This document shows positions 1-9,059 of a DNA stretch of 13,040 bases, in pieces. Source of the stretch: Alphaproteobacteria bacterium (GTDB lineage: Bacteria > Pseudomonadota > Alphaproteobacteria > GCA-2731375); NCBI GenBank assembly GCA_030746295.1, contig JASLMY010000140.1:1-13040 (forward strand), written 5' to 3'. Within the stretch, counting starts at the first letter, position 1. Each line of letters starts with the position of its first letter. The translations under genes and the position numbers were made by a program. Below the pieces are notes generated by a model that saw only the letters and a program-made list of their open reading frames with translations, had not been told where the DNA came from and searched no databases.

Positions 1-411
1 CTCATCGGCCACCAGGACGCCCAAGGGAGTGTCCTTGACCGGCCAGCGGTCGACCTGGTCCAGCTCGCGGTCGTGCAGGATCAACCAAAGGCCGTCGGCG
101 ACCAGCAGCAGTGGGCTTGGCGGGTCGTACTCGAAGCGCAGCCGGTTCGGGCGCTGCATGAAGAGGCGGCCCTTGGCGAACTCACCGTTCGGACCGGCCT
201 GAATGAATTCGGCCTCGAGGCTCTTCACCTGGTTCAGATACTCGGTGACGAGCGCGATGTCGGCCTTGTCCTGCTGGCTGAGCGGCTTCGCGGCCGGGCT
301 GGTTATCGGCACGCCGACCGCGACCAGGGCCACGAGGGCCAGCGCGGCGCCGCCCCGGGCCAACCAACCGTGCCACGCCGATCGCCGATGGCGCCCGCGA
401 TCAGTAGTCAT
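1..411 (-). CDS. lolA: Outer-membrane lipoprotein carrier protein LolA (partial, 3' end outside window)
   Basis: Periplasmic chaperone that takes mature lipoproteins from the LolCDE complex in the inner membrane and hands them to the outer membrane. The 137 visible codons, translated by hand from the minus strand, start [11 protein letters not shown] hydrophobic signal-peptide core follows at about residues 21-38, cleaved probably near the Ala pairs at 39-41. The mature part opens with a helix ([20 protein letters not shown]) and then strands typical of Lol[24 protein letters not shown] and LLLVADG. Family length is about 200-220 aa, so roughly the last third is missing beyond the left edge. 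The ATG overlaps the last 11 bp of ftsK. No clear Shine-Dalgarno precedes it, which suggests translational coupling. An in-frame TTG at codon 17 would give a signal peptide with a shorter n-region. Following ftsK is a common place for lolA in alphaproteobacteria. Confidence 0.88.
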   Translation of the reverse strand, partial: MTTDRGRHRRSAWHGWLARGGAALALVALVAVGVPITSPAAKPLSQQDKADIALVTEYLNQVKSLEAEFIQAGPNGEFAKGRLFMQRPNRLRFEYDPPSPLLLVADGLWLILHDRELDQVDRWPVKDTPLGVLVADE

Positions 412-2752
412 CGTCGGGGCGGCGCACGAAGATCTCGCGCTTGCCGACATGGTTGGCGGGACCGATGATGTTCTCCTCCTCCATCCGTTCGACCAGGCGG
501 GCGGCGCGGTTGTAGCCGATCTGCAGGTGACGCTGGATGAAGCTGGTCGAGGCCTTCTGATGCTGTGAGACCAAGTCGACGGCGCGATCGTAGAGAAGGT
601 CGCCGGAGTCCATCTCCGCGCCGTACAAGCTGCCTTCGAAGCCGCCATCGTCATCCTCGGTCACCGCGTCCAGATACTCGGGCATCCCCTGCCGCTTCAG
701 CCAGCCGACCACCCGCTCGACCTCCGCGTCGGAGACGAAGGGGCCGTGCACGCGGACGATGCGGCCGCCACCGGCCATGTACAGCATATCGCCGTGCCCT
801 AGCAACTGCTCCGCCCCCTGCTCGCCCAGAATCGTGCGGCTGTCGATCTTGCTGGTGACCTGGAAGGAAACCCTGGTCGGGAAGTTGGCCTTGATGGTGC
901 CGGTAATGACGTCGACCGAAGGCCGCTGCGTGGCCATGATCAGGTGGATGCCGGCGGCGCGCGCCATCTGCGCCAAGCGCTGGATGGCGCCCTCGATATC
1001 CTTGCCGGCGACCATCATCAGGTCGGCCATCTCGTCGACGACGACGACGATGAACGGCATCGGCTCCAGATCGAGGGTCTGGGCCTCGAAGACCGGCGCT
1101 CCGGTCTCGTCGAAGCCGGTCTGAACGGTACGGGTGATCTCCTCGCCGGCGGCCTTGGCCTCGGCGAGGCGCTGGTTGTAGCCGTGGATGTTGCGCACGC
1201 CGAGGCGGGCCATCGCCTTGTAGCGGTCCTCCATCTCGCGCACGGTCCATTTCAGCGCCACCACGGCCTTGCCGGGATCGGTCACCACCGGTGTCAACAG
1301 GTGCGGGATATCGTCGTAGACCGACAGCTCCAGCATCTTCGGGTCGATCATGATCAAGCGGCAGTGCTCCGGCGACATCCGATACAAGAGCGACAGGATC
1401 ATGGTGTTGATCGCCACAGATTTGCCCGAGCCGGTGGTGCCGGCGATCAGGAGGTGCGGCATCTTGCCCAGGTCTGCCAGCACCGGCGCGCCGGAGATGT
1501 CCTTGCCGAGGGCCAGCGTCAGGACGCCGGGTTCGTCGAAGGCCTTGGTGGCCAAGAGGTCGCGCAGGTAGACGGTCTCGCGGCTCTGGTTCGGCAGCTC
1601 GATGCCGATCGCGTTCCGCCCCGGCACCACGGCGACGCGGACGCTGAGGGCGCTCATCGAGCGGGCGATGTCATCGGCGAGACCGATCACCCGGTTGGTC
1701 TTGGTGCCCGGTGCCGGCTCCAGCTCGTAGAGCGTGACGACAGGGCCGGGGCGGACCTCGACGATGCGGCCGCGGACGCCGTAGTCGTCGAGCACTGTCT
1801 CCAGAATGCGGGCGTTTTGCTCGAGCGCGTCGTCGTTCGCCACCGCCGAAGGCGCAGTCTCCGGCGGCAGGTTCAGCAGGCCGAGCTCCGGCAACCGGAA
1901 ATCCCCGGTCGGCCCGAGGTCGAGCGAGTTCTGGTCCTCCGCTTCGGCCCGCTTGCTGCGCCGGCTCTGGCCGGCGCGCTTGCCGACCCGGCGTTTCGGC
2001 GGCTCGGCCTCGGGCACCGCCTCTTGCGGCACCGGCCGATAGGCCGGGATCTCCTTCGGCCGCCGCCGGCGAAGCCGCGTCGACCACCGCCCCGCCGCGG
2101 CCAGCCCGTGCCAGCCCGTATCGGCGACGCGCGCGGTCGCCTTGGCACCCCAGGCCAAGCTGCGGCCGATGCCGCGCCATTCGCCGAGGCCGATGGCAAG
2201 CGCCACGAACAGGGTGGCGGCAGCGCCGACGCCGAAACCGAGGCCCAGCGCCCAGGGCAGGGCCGCCAGTCCGGCATGCGCCAAGGCCGCCGCGGCCCAG
2301 GCCAGGACATAGTCGCCGGCGAGACCGCCGAGGCCGGTGGCGAAGGGCCAGGTGATGGGCGTGGCGACGCTGCCGGCGAGCCCGGCCGTGGCGACGAGGG
2401 CCAGCGGCAGGGCGGCAAAGCGCAGCCAGGGTCGGTTGATGCCGCGGTGCGACACGAGCCGCCAGCCCCAGGCCGCCAGCACCAGCACCGGCAGTACCGC
2501 CGCCAGGCCCAGCGTCTGCAGCATGAGATCGGCCAAATGCGCGCCGCCGGCGCCGAGCCAGTTACGGGTCGGCTCCGAGGTCGCCGCACTCCAACTCGGG
2601 TCGAGGGCATGATAGCTGGCCAGCATCAAGGCCCAGAGGGCGGCGCCCGCCAGCGCCGCGGCACCGGTCAATTCGCCGGCCCGCCGCCGCAGGAACGGCG
2701 CCGCGCCGGGCGGCAGTAGGGTCAGCTTTCGGGCTGCACTGCGCGTCGCCAT
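401..2752 (-). CDS. ftsK: DNA translocase FtsK
   Basis: Septum-anchored hexameric motor that pumps DNA toward dif and activates XerCD during chromosome segregation. The chosen start gives 783 aa, ordinary for alphaproteobacterial FtsK. The N-terminus holds several hydrophobic membrane segments (about 29-48, 72-97, 111-131, 145-190). A charged Pro/Arg-rich linker follows (about 225-310), much shorter than in E. coli. The alpha/beta motor has Walker A GTTGSGKS at about 438-445 and Walker [12 protein letters not shown] at about 568-578. Residues from about 715 to the end match the winged-helix gamma domain that reads KOPS ([20 protein letters not shown]). An ATG 27 bp upstream is in frame but would overlap the upstream aminotransferase. 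The start at 2752 has GAGGAG 6 nt before it and leaves a 10 bp gap, so I prefer it. The gene sits between dapC and lolA in one transcription unit. Confidence 0.97.
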   Translation of the reverse strand: MATRSAARKLTLLPPGAAPFLRRRAGELTGAAALAGAALWALMLASYHALDPSWSAATSEPTRNWLGAGGAHLADLMLQTLGLAAVLPVLVLAAWGWRLVSHRGINRPWLRFAALPLALVATAGLAGSVATPITWPFATGLGGLAGDYVLAWAAAALAHAGLAALPWALGLGFGVGAAATLFVALAIGLGEWRGIGRSLAWGAKATARVADTGWHGLAAAGRWSTRLRRRRPKEIPAYRPVPQEAVPEAEPPKRRVGKRAGQSRRSKRAEAEDQNSLDLGPTGDFRLPELGLLNLPPETAPSAVANDDALEQNARILETVLDDYGVRGRIVEVRPGPVVTLYELEPAPGTKTNRVIGLADDIARSMSALSVRVAVVPGRNAIGIELPNQSRETVYLRDLLATKAFDEPGVLTLALGKDISGAPVLADLGKMPHLLIAGTTGSGKSVAINTMILSLLYRMSPEHCRLIMIDPKMLELSVYDDIPHLLTPVVTDPGKAVVALKWTVREMEDRYKAMARLGVRNIHGYNQRLAEAKAAGEEITRTVQTGFDETGAPVFEAQTLDLEPMPFIVVVVDEMADLMMVAGKDIEGAIQRLAQMARAAGIHLIMATQRPSVDVITGTIKANFPTRVSFQVTSKIDSRTILGEQGAEQLLGHGDMLYMAGGGRIVRVHGPFVSDAEVERVVGWLKRQGMPEYLDAVTEDDDGGFEGSLYGAEMDSGDLLYDRAVDLVSQHQKASTSFIQRHLQIGYNRAARLVERMEEENIIGPANHVGKREIFVRRPDDDY

Positions 2753-2758
2753 CTCTCG

Positions 2759-2764
2759 CTCCTC
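2759..2764 (-). promoter_or_regulatory. Ribosome binding site deciding the ftsK start
   Basis: GAGGAG on the minus strand lies 6 nt from the ATG at 2752 and overlaps the stop codon of the upstream aminotransferase (2763-2765). This supports the MATRSAARK start over the in-frame ATG at 2779, and it suggests that translation of ftsK is coupled to termination of the upstream gene. Confidence 0.7.
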
Positions 2765-3953
2765 ACAGGGTTTCGGCAATCCGCCGCAAGGCCTCGCCGG
2801 TGATCTCCAGGTCCGGCACCAGGGCCAAGCGGATGTATTCGTGGCCGGGATCGGGCCCGTCGCTCTCCGGCGCCGTCAGATAGGTGCCAGGCAGGACGCG
2901 GACCGCCGCTTCGGTCCAGAGCTTGCGCGCCGCCGCCTCGCCGTCGCCGACGTCGAGCCAGAGAAAAAAGCCGCCGGCCGGCCGGTAGAAGCCGAAGCGG
3001 TTGCCCAGCACGCGTTCGGCGAGGTCGAACTTCTCGCGGTAGAGCGCCCGGTTGGCCGCGACATGGCTCTCCTCGCCCCAGAGCGCCACCGAGGTGGCCT
3101 GCACCGGCAGCGGCATCGGGCTGCCGCCATAGTCGCGGATCGAGAGGAAGCTTTCGACGAGCGAAGGATCGCCGGCCAGGAAGCCGGAGCGCAGCCCGGC
3201 GACGTTCGAGCGCTTCGAGAGCGAGTGGAAGACCAGAACGTTGTCCAAGACGCCGCCGGTGGCGGCGCAGACCTCGAGGGCGCCCGTCGGCGGCGACTCG
3301 GTGTAGATCTCGGCGTAGCACTCGTCCATCGCCACGACGAAGTCCCACTCGCGGGCGAGGCCGATCAGGTGGACCAGATAGTCGTGGCCGGCGACGGTGC
3401 CCTGCGGGTTGGCCGGCGAGCAGAGGTAGAACATGGCCGTTCGGGCCAGCAATTCCTCCGGAATCGCCGCCAGGTCGGGCAGGAAGTTGTGCTCGCGGTG
3501 GGTCGGCAGGTAGATCGGCTCGGCCCCGGCCGCGACCGCGGCGCCGGCATAGCACTGGTAGAACGGGTTCGGCATCAAGACGGCCGGCTGCCGCCCCGCC
3601 TTGACCCGGGGCACGAAGACGAGGGCAGCCTGGAAGAGCGCTTCCCGCGTGCCCGAGACCGGCAGCACGTGGCGCTCGGCCGTGATCAGCCCCTCGGGCA
3701 GGCCGTAGCGCCGGGTCAGCCAATCGGCGACGGCCCGGCGAAATTCAGGCGTCCCGTTGTTGGGCGGATACTTGTTGAAGAGGTGGCCGTTGGCCGCCAG
3801 GCTCTCGTTGACGAGGCTCGGATAGGCGTGCTGCGGCTCGCCGATGCTCATCACCACCGGCGTCAGGCCGTCGGGTGCCGGCAGCGGGTCGAGCAGGGCG
3901 CGCAGGCGGGGGAAGGGATACTCGGGCAGGTGGGCGAGACGGGGGTTGAGCAT
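2763..3953 (-). CDS. dapC: PLP-dependent aminotransferase, DapC-like (N-succinyldiaminopimelate transaminase)
   Basis: Fold-type I aminotransferase of 396 aa. By close motif resemblance to Bordetella-type DapC it probably converts N-succinyl-2-amino-6-ketopimelate to succinyl-diaminopimelate, with glutamate as amino donor, on the lysine / peptidoglycan DAP branch. Visible landmarks are the N-terminal NPRLxxLxxYPFxRLRALL block, SIGEPQHA (about 36-43), SGTREALF (100-107), CSPANPQG (178-185), DECYAEIY (210-217; Asp210 and Tyr213 contact PLP), [15 protein letters not shown] with the Schiff-base Lys247, and EYIRLAL with Arg375 for the substrate carboxylate. All catalytic positions are intact. It is the first gene of the dapC-ftsK-lolA unit. 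The ATG has only a weak ribosome binding site. Other class I/II transaminases share the core, so the exact substrate is inferred. Confidence 0.85.
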   Translation of the reverse strand: MLNPRLAHLPEYPFPRLRALLDPLPAPDGLTPVVMSIGEPQHAYPSLVNESLAANGHLFNKYPPNNGTPEFRRAVADWLTRRYGLPEGLITAERHVLPVSGTREALFQAALVFVPRVKAGRQPAVLMPNPFYQCYAGAAVAAGAEPIYLPTHREHNFLPDLAAIPEELLARTAMFYLCSPANPQGTVAGHDYLVHLIGLAREWDFVVAMDECYAEIYTESPPTGALEVCAATGGVLDNVLVFHSLSKRSNVAGLRSGFLAGDPSLVESFLSIRDYGGSPMPLPVQATSVALWGEESHVAANRALYREKFDLAERVLGNRFGFYRPAGGFFLWLDVGDGEAAARKLWTEAAVRVLPGTYLTAPESDGPDPGHEYIRLALVPDLEITGEALRRIAETL

Positions 3954-4010
3954 GGGTGATTCGCAAACCGATTCGCTAATTTGAGAACAGAACTAAAACG
4001 CGATCCACAT

Positions 4011-4039
4011 AATGTAGCTTCATCTGCCTTTAATCACAA
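4011..4039 (-). promoter_or_regulatory. Candidate sigma70-type promoter for dapC-ftsK-lolA
   Basis: On the minus strand, TTGTGA (4039-4034) and TACATT (4016-4011) are separated by 17 nt. Each hexamer matches 4 of 6 consensus positions. Transcription would start near 4004, giving a leader of about 50 nt before the dapC ATG at 3953. The element lies downstream of the amt terminator, which fits an independent promoter for the left block. Assigned by eye only. Confidence 0.45.
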
Positions 4040-4067
4040 GGATTTGCGGCTGCTTGCTCGATCCGAG

Positions 4068-4102
4068 GACAAAGAGAAGAGGGACCCACCGGGCCCCTCT
4101 TC
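4068..4102 (-). terminator. Rho-independent terminator of the glnK-amt operon
   Basis: Read on the minus strand, arms GAAGAGGG and CCCTCTTC enclose a G-U pair and an inner CCC/GGG pair closing a 3-nt loop, about 12 bp in all. A T-rich run (TCTTTGTC) follows. On the plus strand the same position is an A-C mismatch, so the hairpin is better formed in the minus transcript. It starts about 56 bp after the amt stop codon, as expected for termination of that operon. Confidence 0.75.
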
Positions 4103-4158
4103 CACCTTTGTTCTCGTTGTCTCGGGTTGCCGCCGCGCCGGGCGACGGCCCGCCTCGG

Positions 4159-5448
4159 TCAGGCGACGCTCTCGCCGTGGAGGCGGATGTCGAGGCCCTC
4201 GCGCTCGGCGTCCTCGTCGACCCGGATCTTGAAGATCAGATCCAGGATCTTGATCAGGACGGCGGTGACGACCGCGGTGTAGACGATGGTCACGGCGACG
4301 CCGTAAAGCTGCTTGCCGATCTGCCCGACGTTGCCCTCCAGCACACCCGGCGTGCCGCCCACAGCCTCGACCGCGAAGACGCCGGTCAGGATCGCCCCGA
4401 TGATGCCGCCGATGCCGTGGACACCGAAGACGTCGAGGGAATCGTCGTAGCCGAGCTTGTGCTTCAGCCAGGTGACGGCGAAGTAGCAGCCGAGGCCGGC
4501 GACGATGCCGATGACGAGCGCGCCCATCGGGTCGACGAAGCCCGAGGCAGGCGTGATGGCGACCAAGCCGGTGACCGCGCCGGAGGCGATGCCGAGCACG
4601 GTGGGCTTGCCGGTGGCGGTCCATTCCGCGGTCATCCAGGCCAGTGCCGCCGCCGCGGTGGCGATCTGGGTCACCGCCATGGCCATGCCGGCGCCGCCGC
4701 TGGCGGCGAGCGCCGAGCCGGCGTTGAAGCCGAACCAGCCGACCCAGAGCAGCGAGGCGCCGATGATGGTCAGTACCAGGTTGTGTCCGGCCAAGTTTTC
4801 GCGGCCGTAGCCGACCCGCTTGCCGAGCACGATGCAGACGACGAGGGCCGCGACGCCGGAGTTGATGTGAACGACGGTGCCGCCGGCGAAGTCGAGGATG
4901 CCGGCGTCGAGCAAGAAGCCGCCGTCGCCCCAGACCCAGTGGGTGATCGGGGCGTAGACCAGTACCAGCCAGAGGCCGATGAACCACATCAGGGCCGAGA
5001 ACTTCATCCGCTCGGCGACGGCGCCGGTGATCAGCGCCGGGGTGATGATGGCGAAGGTCATCTGGAAGGTCATGAAGACGCTCTCAGGAATTGTGCCGCT
5101 CATGGCGTCGGGCGTCAGACCTCTGAGAAAGACCTTCGAGAAGCCGCCGATGAAGGCACCCTCGCCGCCGAAGGCGATGGAATAGCCGACGACCATCCAG
5201 ACGATGGTCGCCAGGCAGCAGACCGCGAAGCTCTGCATCACCGTCGCCAGCACGTTCTTCTTGCGGACCATGCCGCCGTAGAAGAGCGCGACGCCGGGGA
5301 TCGTCATCAACAACACCAGGGCGGTCGCGGTCAGCATCCAAGCGGTATCGCCGCTGTTTAGCGCCTCGGCGCGCGCGACATTGGGGAGAAACACGCCGGC
5401 CAGCGCCAACAGGGCCGGCAAGGCGTGGCGAGGGGAGAGGGTCTGCAT
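4159..5448 (-). CDS. amtB: Ammonium transporter, Amt/MEP/Rh family
   Basis: Trimeric inner-membrane ammonium channel of 429 aa. A cleavable signal peptide ends near NVARA (about residue 27), leaving a mature protein with about 11 membrane helices. Family landmarks are GVALFYGGMVRKKNVL (52-67), FQMTFAIITPALI (128-140, the aromatic gate region), THWVWGDGGFL (169-179), DFAGGTVVHINSG (186-198) with the first pore histidine His194, and DVFGVHGIGG (339-348) with the second, His344. The C-terminal tail (about 405-429) carries the conserved EREGLD-type segment involved in P-II control. AGGAG sits 7 nt upstream of the ATG. It lies 37 bp downstream of glnK, which encodes the P-II protein that blocks the channel when ammonium is plentiful. 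Expression is probably tied to nitrogen limitation through the promoter before glnK. Confidence 0.96.
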   Translation of the reverse strand: MQTLSPRHALPALLALAGVFLPNVARAEALNSGDTAWMLTATALVLLMTIPGVALFYGGMVRKKNVLATVMQSFAVCCLATIVWMVVGYSIAFGGEGAFIGGFSKVFLRGLTPDAMSGTIPESVFMTFQMTFAIITPALITGAVAERMKFSALMWFIGLWLVLVYAPITHWVWGDGGFLLDAGILDFAGGTVVHINSGVAALVVCIVLGKRVGYGRENLAGHNLVLTIIGASLLWVGWFGFNAGSALAASGGAGMAMAVTQIATAAAALAWMTAEWTATGKPTVLGIASGAVTGLVAITPASGFVDPMGALVIGIVAGLGCYFAVTWLKHKLGYDDSLDVFGVHGIGGIIGAILTGVFAVEAVGGTPGVLEGNVGQIGKQLYGVAVTIVYTAVVTAVLIKILDLIFKIRVDEDAEREGLDIRLHGESVA

Positions 5449-5485
5449 CGGAAGTCTCCTTGTTCTTTAGCGTATCCGGGTTGGT

Positions 5486-5842
<357 letters not shown>

Positions 5843-5850
5843 CTAGTGTC

Positions 5851-5864
5851 GGCCGGCACCGGCC
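5851..5864 (-). promoter_or_regulatory. Strong hairpin in the glnK leader
   Basis: GGCCGG-CA-CCGGCC is a perfect 6-bp inverted repeat about 27 nt upstream of the glnK ATG, in a very GC-rich stretch of the predicted leader (5825-5897). It would be a stable RNA stem close to the ribosome binding site. No T-run follows it, so it is not a terminator. A role in translation is conjecture. Confidence 0.3.
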
Positions 5865-5907
5865 GCCCCCGTGGGCTGGCCGGGCCGAGCAATCTCCGGG
5901 GACGCTA

Positions 5908-5923
5908 ATCAAGAACCGTGCCG
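5908..5923 (-). promoter_or_regulatory. Candidate sigma54 (RpoN) promoter of glnK-amt
   Basis: The minus strand reads CGGCACGGTTCTTGAT. Compared with the sigma54 consensus TGGCAC-N5-TTGCW, the -24 GG is present and its surroundings match GGCACG. Spacing to the -12 element is right, and the -12 reads TTGAT instead of TTGCT. Transcription would start near 5897, giving a leader of about 73 nt. glnK-amtB operons are classically driven by sigma54 with NtrC, so position and gene content both fit. The A in place of the conserved C at -12 lowers confidence. Confidence 0.5.
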
Positions 5924-5972
5924 ACTTGTGACGGTTTCGTAACCATCTGATTAAAAGCGGAAAATTTGATCT

Positions 5973-5998
5973 GTTCCGGAATCGGAACGGTAGCCGTT
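5973..5998. repeat. Two adjacent inverted repeats, possible regulator sites
   Basis: GTTCCG-GAAT-CGGAAC (5973-5988) is a perfect 6-bp palindrome with a 4-nt centre. It abuts and overlaps AACGG-TAG-CCGTT (5986-5998). They lie about 76-101 bp upstream of the predicted glnK transcription start, the distance at which sigma54 activators usually bind. They do not match the classical NtrC consensus (GCAC...GTGC), so the bound factor, if any, is unknown. They could equally serve the plus-strand ubiquinone hydroxylase gene. Confidence 0.4.
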
Positions 5999-6015
5999 TC
6001 GCGTTCGCAATGATA

Positions 6016-6053
6016 ATTTTTTAGTCAAACCTGATTTGAAGCCTATTTTTTAG
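6016..6053. repeat. AT-rich direct repeat with internal palindrome
   Basis: ATTTTTTAG occurs twice, at 6016-6024 and 6045-6053, a period of 29 bp or close to three helical turns. Between them lies TCAAA-N5-TTTGA (6025-6039), a perfect 5-bp inverted repeat. The stretch is strikingly AT-rich for this genome and lies just upstream of the plus-strand flavin hydroxylase gene. It may be a regulator site or a bent-DNA element. I could not assign a factor or a convincing promoter for the hydroxylase. Confidence 0.4.
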
Positions 6054-6088
6054 CCATATTCGCCGTTGCCCAACGCAGGCTGGACGCT

Positions 6089-7378
6089 ATGGACAGTGTC
6101 GATCGAACGGGCGATGCTCCAGCCATGACCGAAAACGCCCGCAATCGTAGCCCTTCGGGGTCGGAAGGTCGCCTCGATGCCGACCTCCTGATCATCGGCG
6201 GCGGCCTTATCGGCATGAGCTTGGCCTTGGGCGCCGCCGGGGTCGGTCTCGCGGTCGTGGTGGTCGAGCGGATCGCACCGGACGATAGTACCGAGCCGGC
6301 CTTCGACGGCCGGGTCTCTTCCCTCGCTTACGGCTCCAAGGCCCTCTACGGGGTGCTCGACGTCTGGCGCTGGATGGCACCGGAGGCGGAGCCGATCTTG
6401 GATATCCGGGTTGCCGACGGCGCCTCGCCCCTCTATCTGCACTTCGACCACCAGGAGGTCGGCGAGCGGCCCTTCGGCTTCATGGTCGAGAACCGGTTCA
6501 TTCGTCTGGCCCTGCAGCAGGGCCTGCGCGACGCGCCGGCGGTGCGCTACCTAGCGCCGGCGGCGGTGCGCACGCTCCACCGCGGGCCCGGCGGCGTCGA
6601 GGCGCTGCTGGATGACGGCCGCGAGATCCGGGCGCCGCTGGTGGCGGCGGCCGATGGCCGCGCCTCCATGGTCCGGCACGATGCCGGCATCCGCAGCCTC
6701 GGCTGGCGCTATCGCCAAACCGCAATCGTGACGACGCTCCGCCATGAGCACCCCCATCACGGCGTCGCCAAGGAGCACTTCCTGCCCACGGGCCCCTTCG
6801 CGCTCCTGCCCATGACCGGCAACCGCTCGGCCCTGGTCTGGACCGAGGCCGAGGCTACGGCGCCGGTCTATGTCGGCCTCGACGACGCCACCTTCCTGGA
6901 CGAGGTTGCGTCCCGCGCCGGCGCCCATCTCGGCCGGTTGGAGCTTCTGGGTCCCCGCTGGAGCTATCCCCTGGGCTTGCAGAACGCCGAGCGCTATATC
7001 GACCGCCGCCTGGTTCTGGTCGGCGATGCCGCCCATGCCATGCACCCGATCGCCGGGCAGGGCTTGAACCTGGGGCTGCGCGACGTCGGCTGGCTGGTCG
7101 AGATCCTGGCCGAGCGGGCCCGTCTCGGCCTCGACATCGGTGCCGCCGACGGCCTCGCCCGCTATCAGCGCCGCCGTCGCTGGGACGCCCTCACCATGCT
7201 GGTGATGACCGACGGCCTGACCCGGCTCTTCTCCAACGACGTGCCGCCGCTGCGTCTGGCCCGCGACCTCGGCCTCGGCCTGGTGAACCGCCTCGGGCCC
7301 GCGAAGCGCTTCTTCGAGCGCCGCGCCAGCGCCATGACTGGCGATTTGCCGAAGCTGATCCGGGGCGAGGCGGTCTGA
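6089..7378 (+). CDS. UbiH/UbiF/VisC/COQ6-family FAD-dependent hydroxylase (ubiquinone biosynthesis)
   Basis: Class A flavoprotein monooxygenase of 429 aa, in a family that hydroxylates the quinone ring during ubiquinone synthesis using NAD(P)H and O2. The FAD Rossmann motif is LLIIGGGLIGMSLALGAAG (about 33-51), ending in VVVVER. The DG motif is VAAADGRASMVRHDAGI (185-201). The GD motif is RLVLVGDAAHAMHPIAGQGLNLGLRD (about 307-332), with the family-typical HPIAGQGLNLG. All three are intact. The N-terminus has about 30 residues before the FAD strand. A second ATG at 6125 also fits, and neither start has a good ribosome binding site. The gene is divergent from glnK and converges on the S12 hydrolase gene, with 17 bp between the stops. 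Which ring position it hydroxylates cannot be told from sequence alone. Confidence 0.9.
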   Translation: MDSVDRTGDAPAMTENARNRSPSGSEGRLDADLLIIGGGLIGMSLALGAAGVGLAVVVVERIAPDDSTEPAFDGRVSSLAYGSKALYGVLDVWRWMAPEAEPILDIRVADGASPLYLHFDHQEVGERPFGFMVENRFIRLALQQGLRDAPAVRYLAPAAVRTLHRGPGGVEALLDDGREIRAPLVAAADGRASMVRHDAGIRSLGWRYRQTAIVTTLRHEHPHHGVAKEHFLPTGPFALLPMTGNRSALVWTEAEATAPVYVGLDDATFLDEVASRAGAHLGRLELLGPRWSYPLGLQNAERYIDRRLVLVGDAAHAMHPIAGQGLNLGLRDVGWLVEILAERARLGLDIGAADGLARYQRRRRWDALTMLVMTDGLTRLFSNDVPPLRLARDLGLGLVNRLGPAKRFFERRASAMTGDLPKLIRGEAV

Positions 7379-7395
7379 CGACCGCCACCACCGTC

Positions 7396-9003
7396 TCAAC
7401 CGCCGCGCCGGCGGCCTAGCCACTGCTGTTTCAGCCGTTCCATCGTCACCTCGACGCCGCCGATCTCGCCGTCGTTGCGGCGAAAGGCGAAGAGATGCTT
7501 GAAGGCGATGCCCGGCGCCGTCGGCCGCACCAGGTAGAGATCGGGCGCCAGGGGCTGCATCGGGAAATCCATCGGCTCTTCGTCGCCGTAGCGCGCCGTC
7601 AACCGCCCGGTATCGTCCCGGCGCACCGTTATTCGGGCGTCGAGGCCAGCGTCCTCGTAAACGCCGATGCAGGCGGCCGCGGCCGCAGCGTCCGGACGAT
7701 AGGGCGGCAGTCGCCGATAGTCGGCCCCGTAGCCGCCGAGCGTCAGGTGCCAGAGGCCCGCCGTCGCCGGCCGCAGCGAGACCGGCTGGGTGACCCCGTA
7801 GTCGTCCCGGTCGCGAAAGCCGCCGGCCACGTCCGGGTAGGCGGTGAAGGGGTCGCCCAAGGTCTCGCCCTCGATCCGCCCGCCGGCCCGTTCGAGCCAA
7901 ACCAATTCGTCGCCGTCGGCGTCGAAATAGAGCCCGTCCGCGGGCCAGGCCTCGCCTTCGGGGGCCTCCGCGCCGCCCGGCATCGGGTCCAGGTCGTCCG
8001 GCGCCAGGGCGTCGACGATCGCCGGCAGCCGGGTCTTCGGCGTGGCATCCTCGCGGTTCGAAAGGATGACGATCGCGATGTCGAGATCGGGCAGGTAGGC
8101 GAGATGGCTCTTGTAGCCGGGCTGGCTGCCGCTGTGGCACCAGACCCGCTGTCCGCGATAGGCGCGGAGCGCCATGCCGAGGCCATAGTGCGTCACCGCC
8201 TCGCCGGGTGGCCGCGGCGGTGCCGTCATGTCCTTGAAGACCGCGATCTCGCCGATCCGGCCCTGCCGCCAGGCACCGAGCCAGGCCGTCAGGTCGTCGA
8301 GCGAGGAGACGATCGGGTCGCCGGCAATGCCGAGCAGGTGCGTCGCCGGCAGGTAGCCGCTCGCCGTCGGCACGTACGGGCGCGCCAGCCGCGCCGTGCC
8401 CGCGTCGTCGTCGTAGCGGGCGACCGTATCAGCGAGGCCCAGCGGCGTGTAGATCTCGGCCGCCCGGAAGGCATCGGCCGGCTGGCCGGCGAGGCGCTCG
8501 ATCAGCGCCTCCAGCAGGACGTAGTTGGCGTTGGTGTAGACGTAGCGACTTCCGGGCCGGAACTGGGGCGTCGGGTTGGCCCGGATGAGCTCGTGGATCT
8601 CGGCCACCCGCGTCGGCGTGCTCCGCCACGCGCCGGCCAGGCGCAAGACCTCCAAGGCATCCCGGATGCCGCTGGTCATGCCCAGGAGGTGGCGGATGCG
8701 GATCGGCGCTGTTGCGAACAGGGCCTCGGGCAAGTCGGCCAAGTGCGCCGAGAGGCAGTCTTCGAGGTCGAGCCGGCCCCGGGCGGCCAGGATCAGCACC
8801 GCCGCGGCGGTGAAGGTCTTGGAGCAGGAGACGATGTGAAAGCGGGTTCGCGGCGTGATCGGCGCCACCGCCGCCAGATCGGCGAGGCCGGCGCATTCCC
8901 GGTGCACGACCACGCCCTCTCGCAGGACCGCGACCGCGAAGCCGGGCCCACCGTCATCGCGGAGGTCGTCGAAGATCCGCGCGATCGTTGCGTGCGTCGT
9001 CAC
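7396..9003 (-). CDS. S12-family serine hydrolase, D-aminopeptidase (DAP)-like
   Basis: Penicillin-recognising serine hydrolase of 535 aa. The N-terminal beta-lactamase-like domain (about 1-335) shows the nucleophile motif SCSK (Ser59, Lys62), the YTN motif (Tyr156, Asn158) and HSG (His290, Gly292) in place of KTG. From memory, the spacing of these motifs agrees with the Ochrobactrum anthropi D-aminopeptidase, which also has HxG. The C-terminal 200 residues would be its two beta-barrel domains, so the length suits a full three-domain DAP, an enzyme that removes N-terminal D-amino acids from peptides. No signal peptide is visible, so it is probably cytoplasmic. The start is GTG with GGAGG 5 nt upstream. 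It is divergent from tam. An esterase or other class C beta-lactamase-like activity is the main alternative, and the true substrate is unknown. Confidence 0.85.
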   Translation of the reverse strand: MTTHATIARIFDDLRDDGGPGFAVAVLREGVVVHRECAGLADLAAVAPITPRTRFHIVSCSKTFTAAAVLILAARGRLDLEDCLSAHLADLPEALFATAPIRIRHLLGMTSGIRDALEVLRLAGAWRSTPTRVAEIHELIRANPTPQFRPGSRYVYTNANYVLLEALIERLAGQPADAFRAAEIYTPLGLADTVARYDDDAGTARLARPYVPTASGYLPATHLLGIAGDPIVSSLDDLTAWLGAWRQGRIGEIAVFKDMTAPPRPPGEAVTHYGLGMALRAYRGQRVWCHSGSQPGYKSHLAYLPDLDIAIVILSNREDATPKTRLPAIVDALAPDDLDPMPGGAEAPEGEAWPADGLYFDADGDELVWLERAGGRIEGETLGDPFTAYPDVAGGFRDRDDYGVTQPVSLRPATAGLWHLTLGGYGADYRRLPPYRPDAAAAAACIGVYEDAGLDARITVRRDDTGRLTARYGDEEPMDFPMQPLAPDLYLVRPTAPGIAFKHLFAFRRNDGEIGGVEVTMERLKQQWLGRRRGG

Positions 9004-9008
9004 TGCTG

Positions 9009-9013
9009 CCTCC
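9009..9013 (-). promoter_or_regulatory. Ribosome binding site deciding the GTG start of the DAP-like gene
   Basis: GGAGG on the minus strand lies 5 nt from the GTG at 9003-9001. No in-frame ATG lies close by, so the GTG start rests on this site and on the proper beginning of the family alignment. Confidence 0.65.
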
Positions 9014-9030
9014 GTCGTCGAAAGCCGGCG

Positions 9031-9059
9031 ATTTTAGAGAGCCGGTGGGGGAACCACAA
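9031..9059 (-). promoter_or_regulatory. Candidate sigma70-type promoter of the DAP-like gene
   Basis: On the minus strand, TTGTGG (9059-9054) is separated by 17 nt from TAAAAT (9036-9031), which is 5 of 6 for the -10 hexamer. Transcription would start near 9024, giving a leader of about 20 nt. The rest of the 134-bp divergent intergenic region shows no equally good plus-strand promoter for tam. Confidence 0.5.

Noticed and set aside
944..2719. Long plus-strand open frame (591 codons) antisense to ftsK
   Set aside because: Composition is the Arg/Gly/His/Gln-rich pattern of an antisense shadow in high-GC DNA, with no recognisable domain. The opposite strand encodes an unmistakable FtsK.
7400..7414. 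CCGCC-GCGCC-GGCGG hairpin at the convergent hydroxylase/DAP-like stops
   Set aside because: It lies within the end of the DAP-like coding region, has no T-run on either side, and such stems are common in high-GC coding DNA.
6551..8140. Minus-strand open frame of 529 codons spanning the hydroxylase and DAP-like genes
   Set aside because: It crosses two convergent real genes in the wrong frame and has low-complexity shadow composition.
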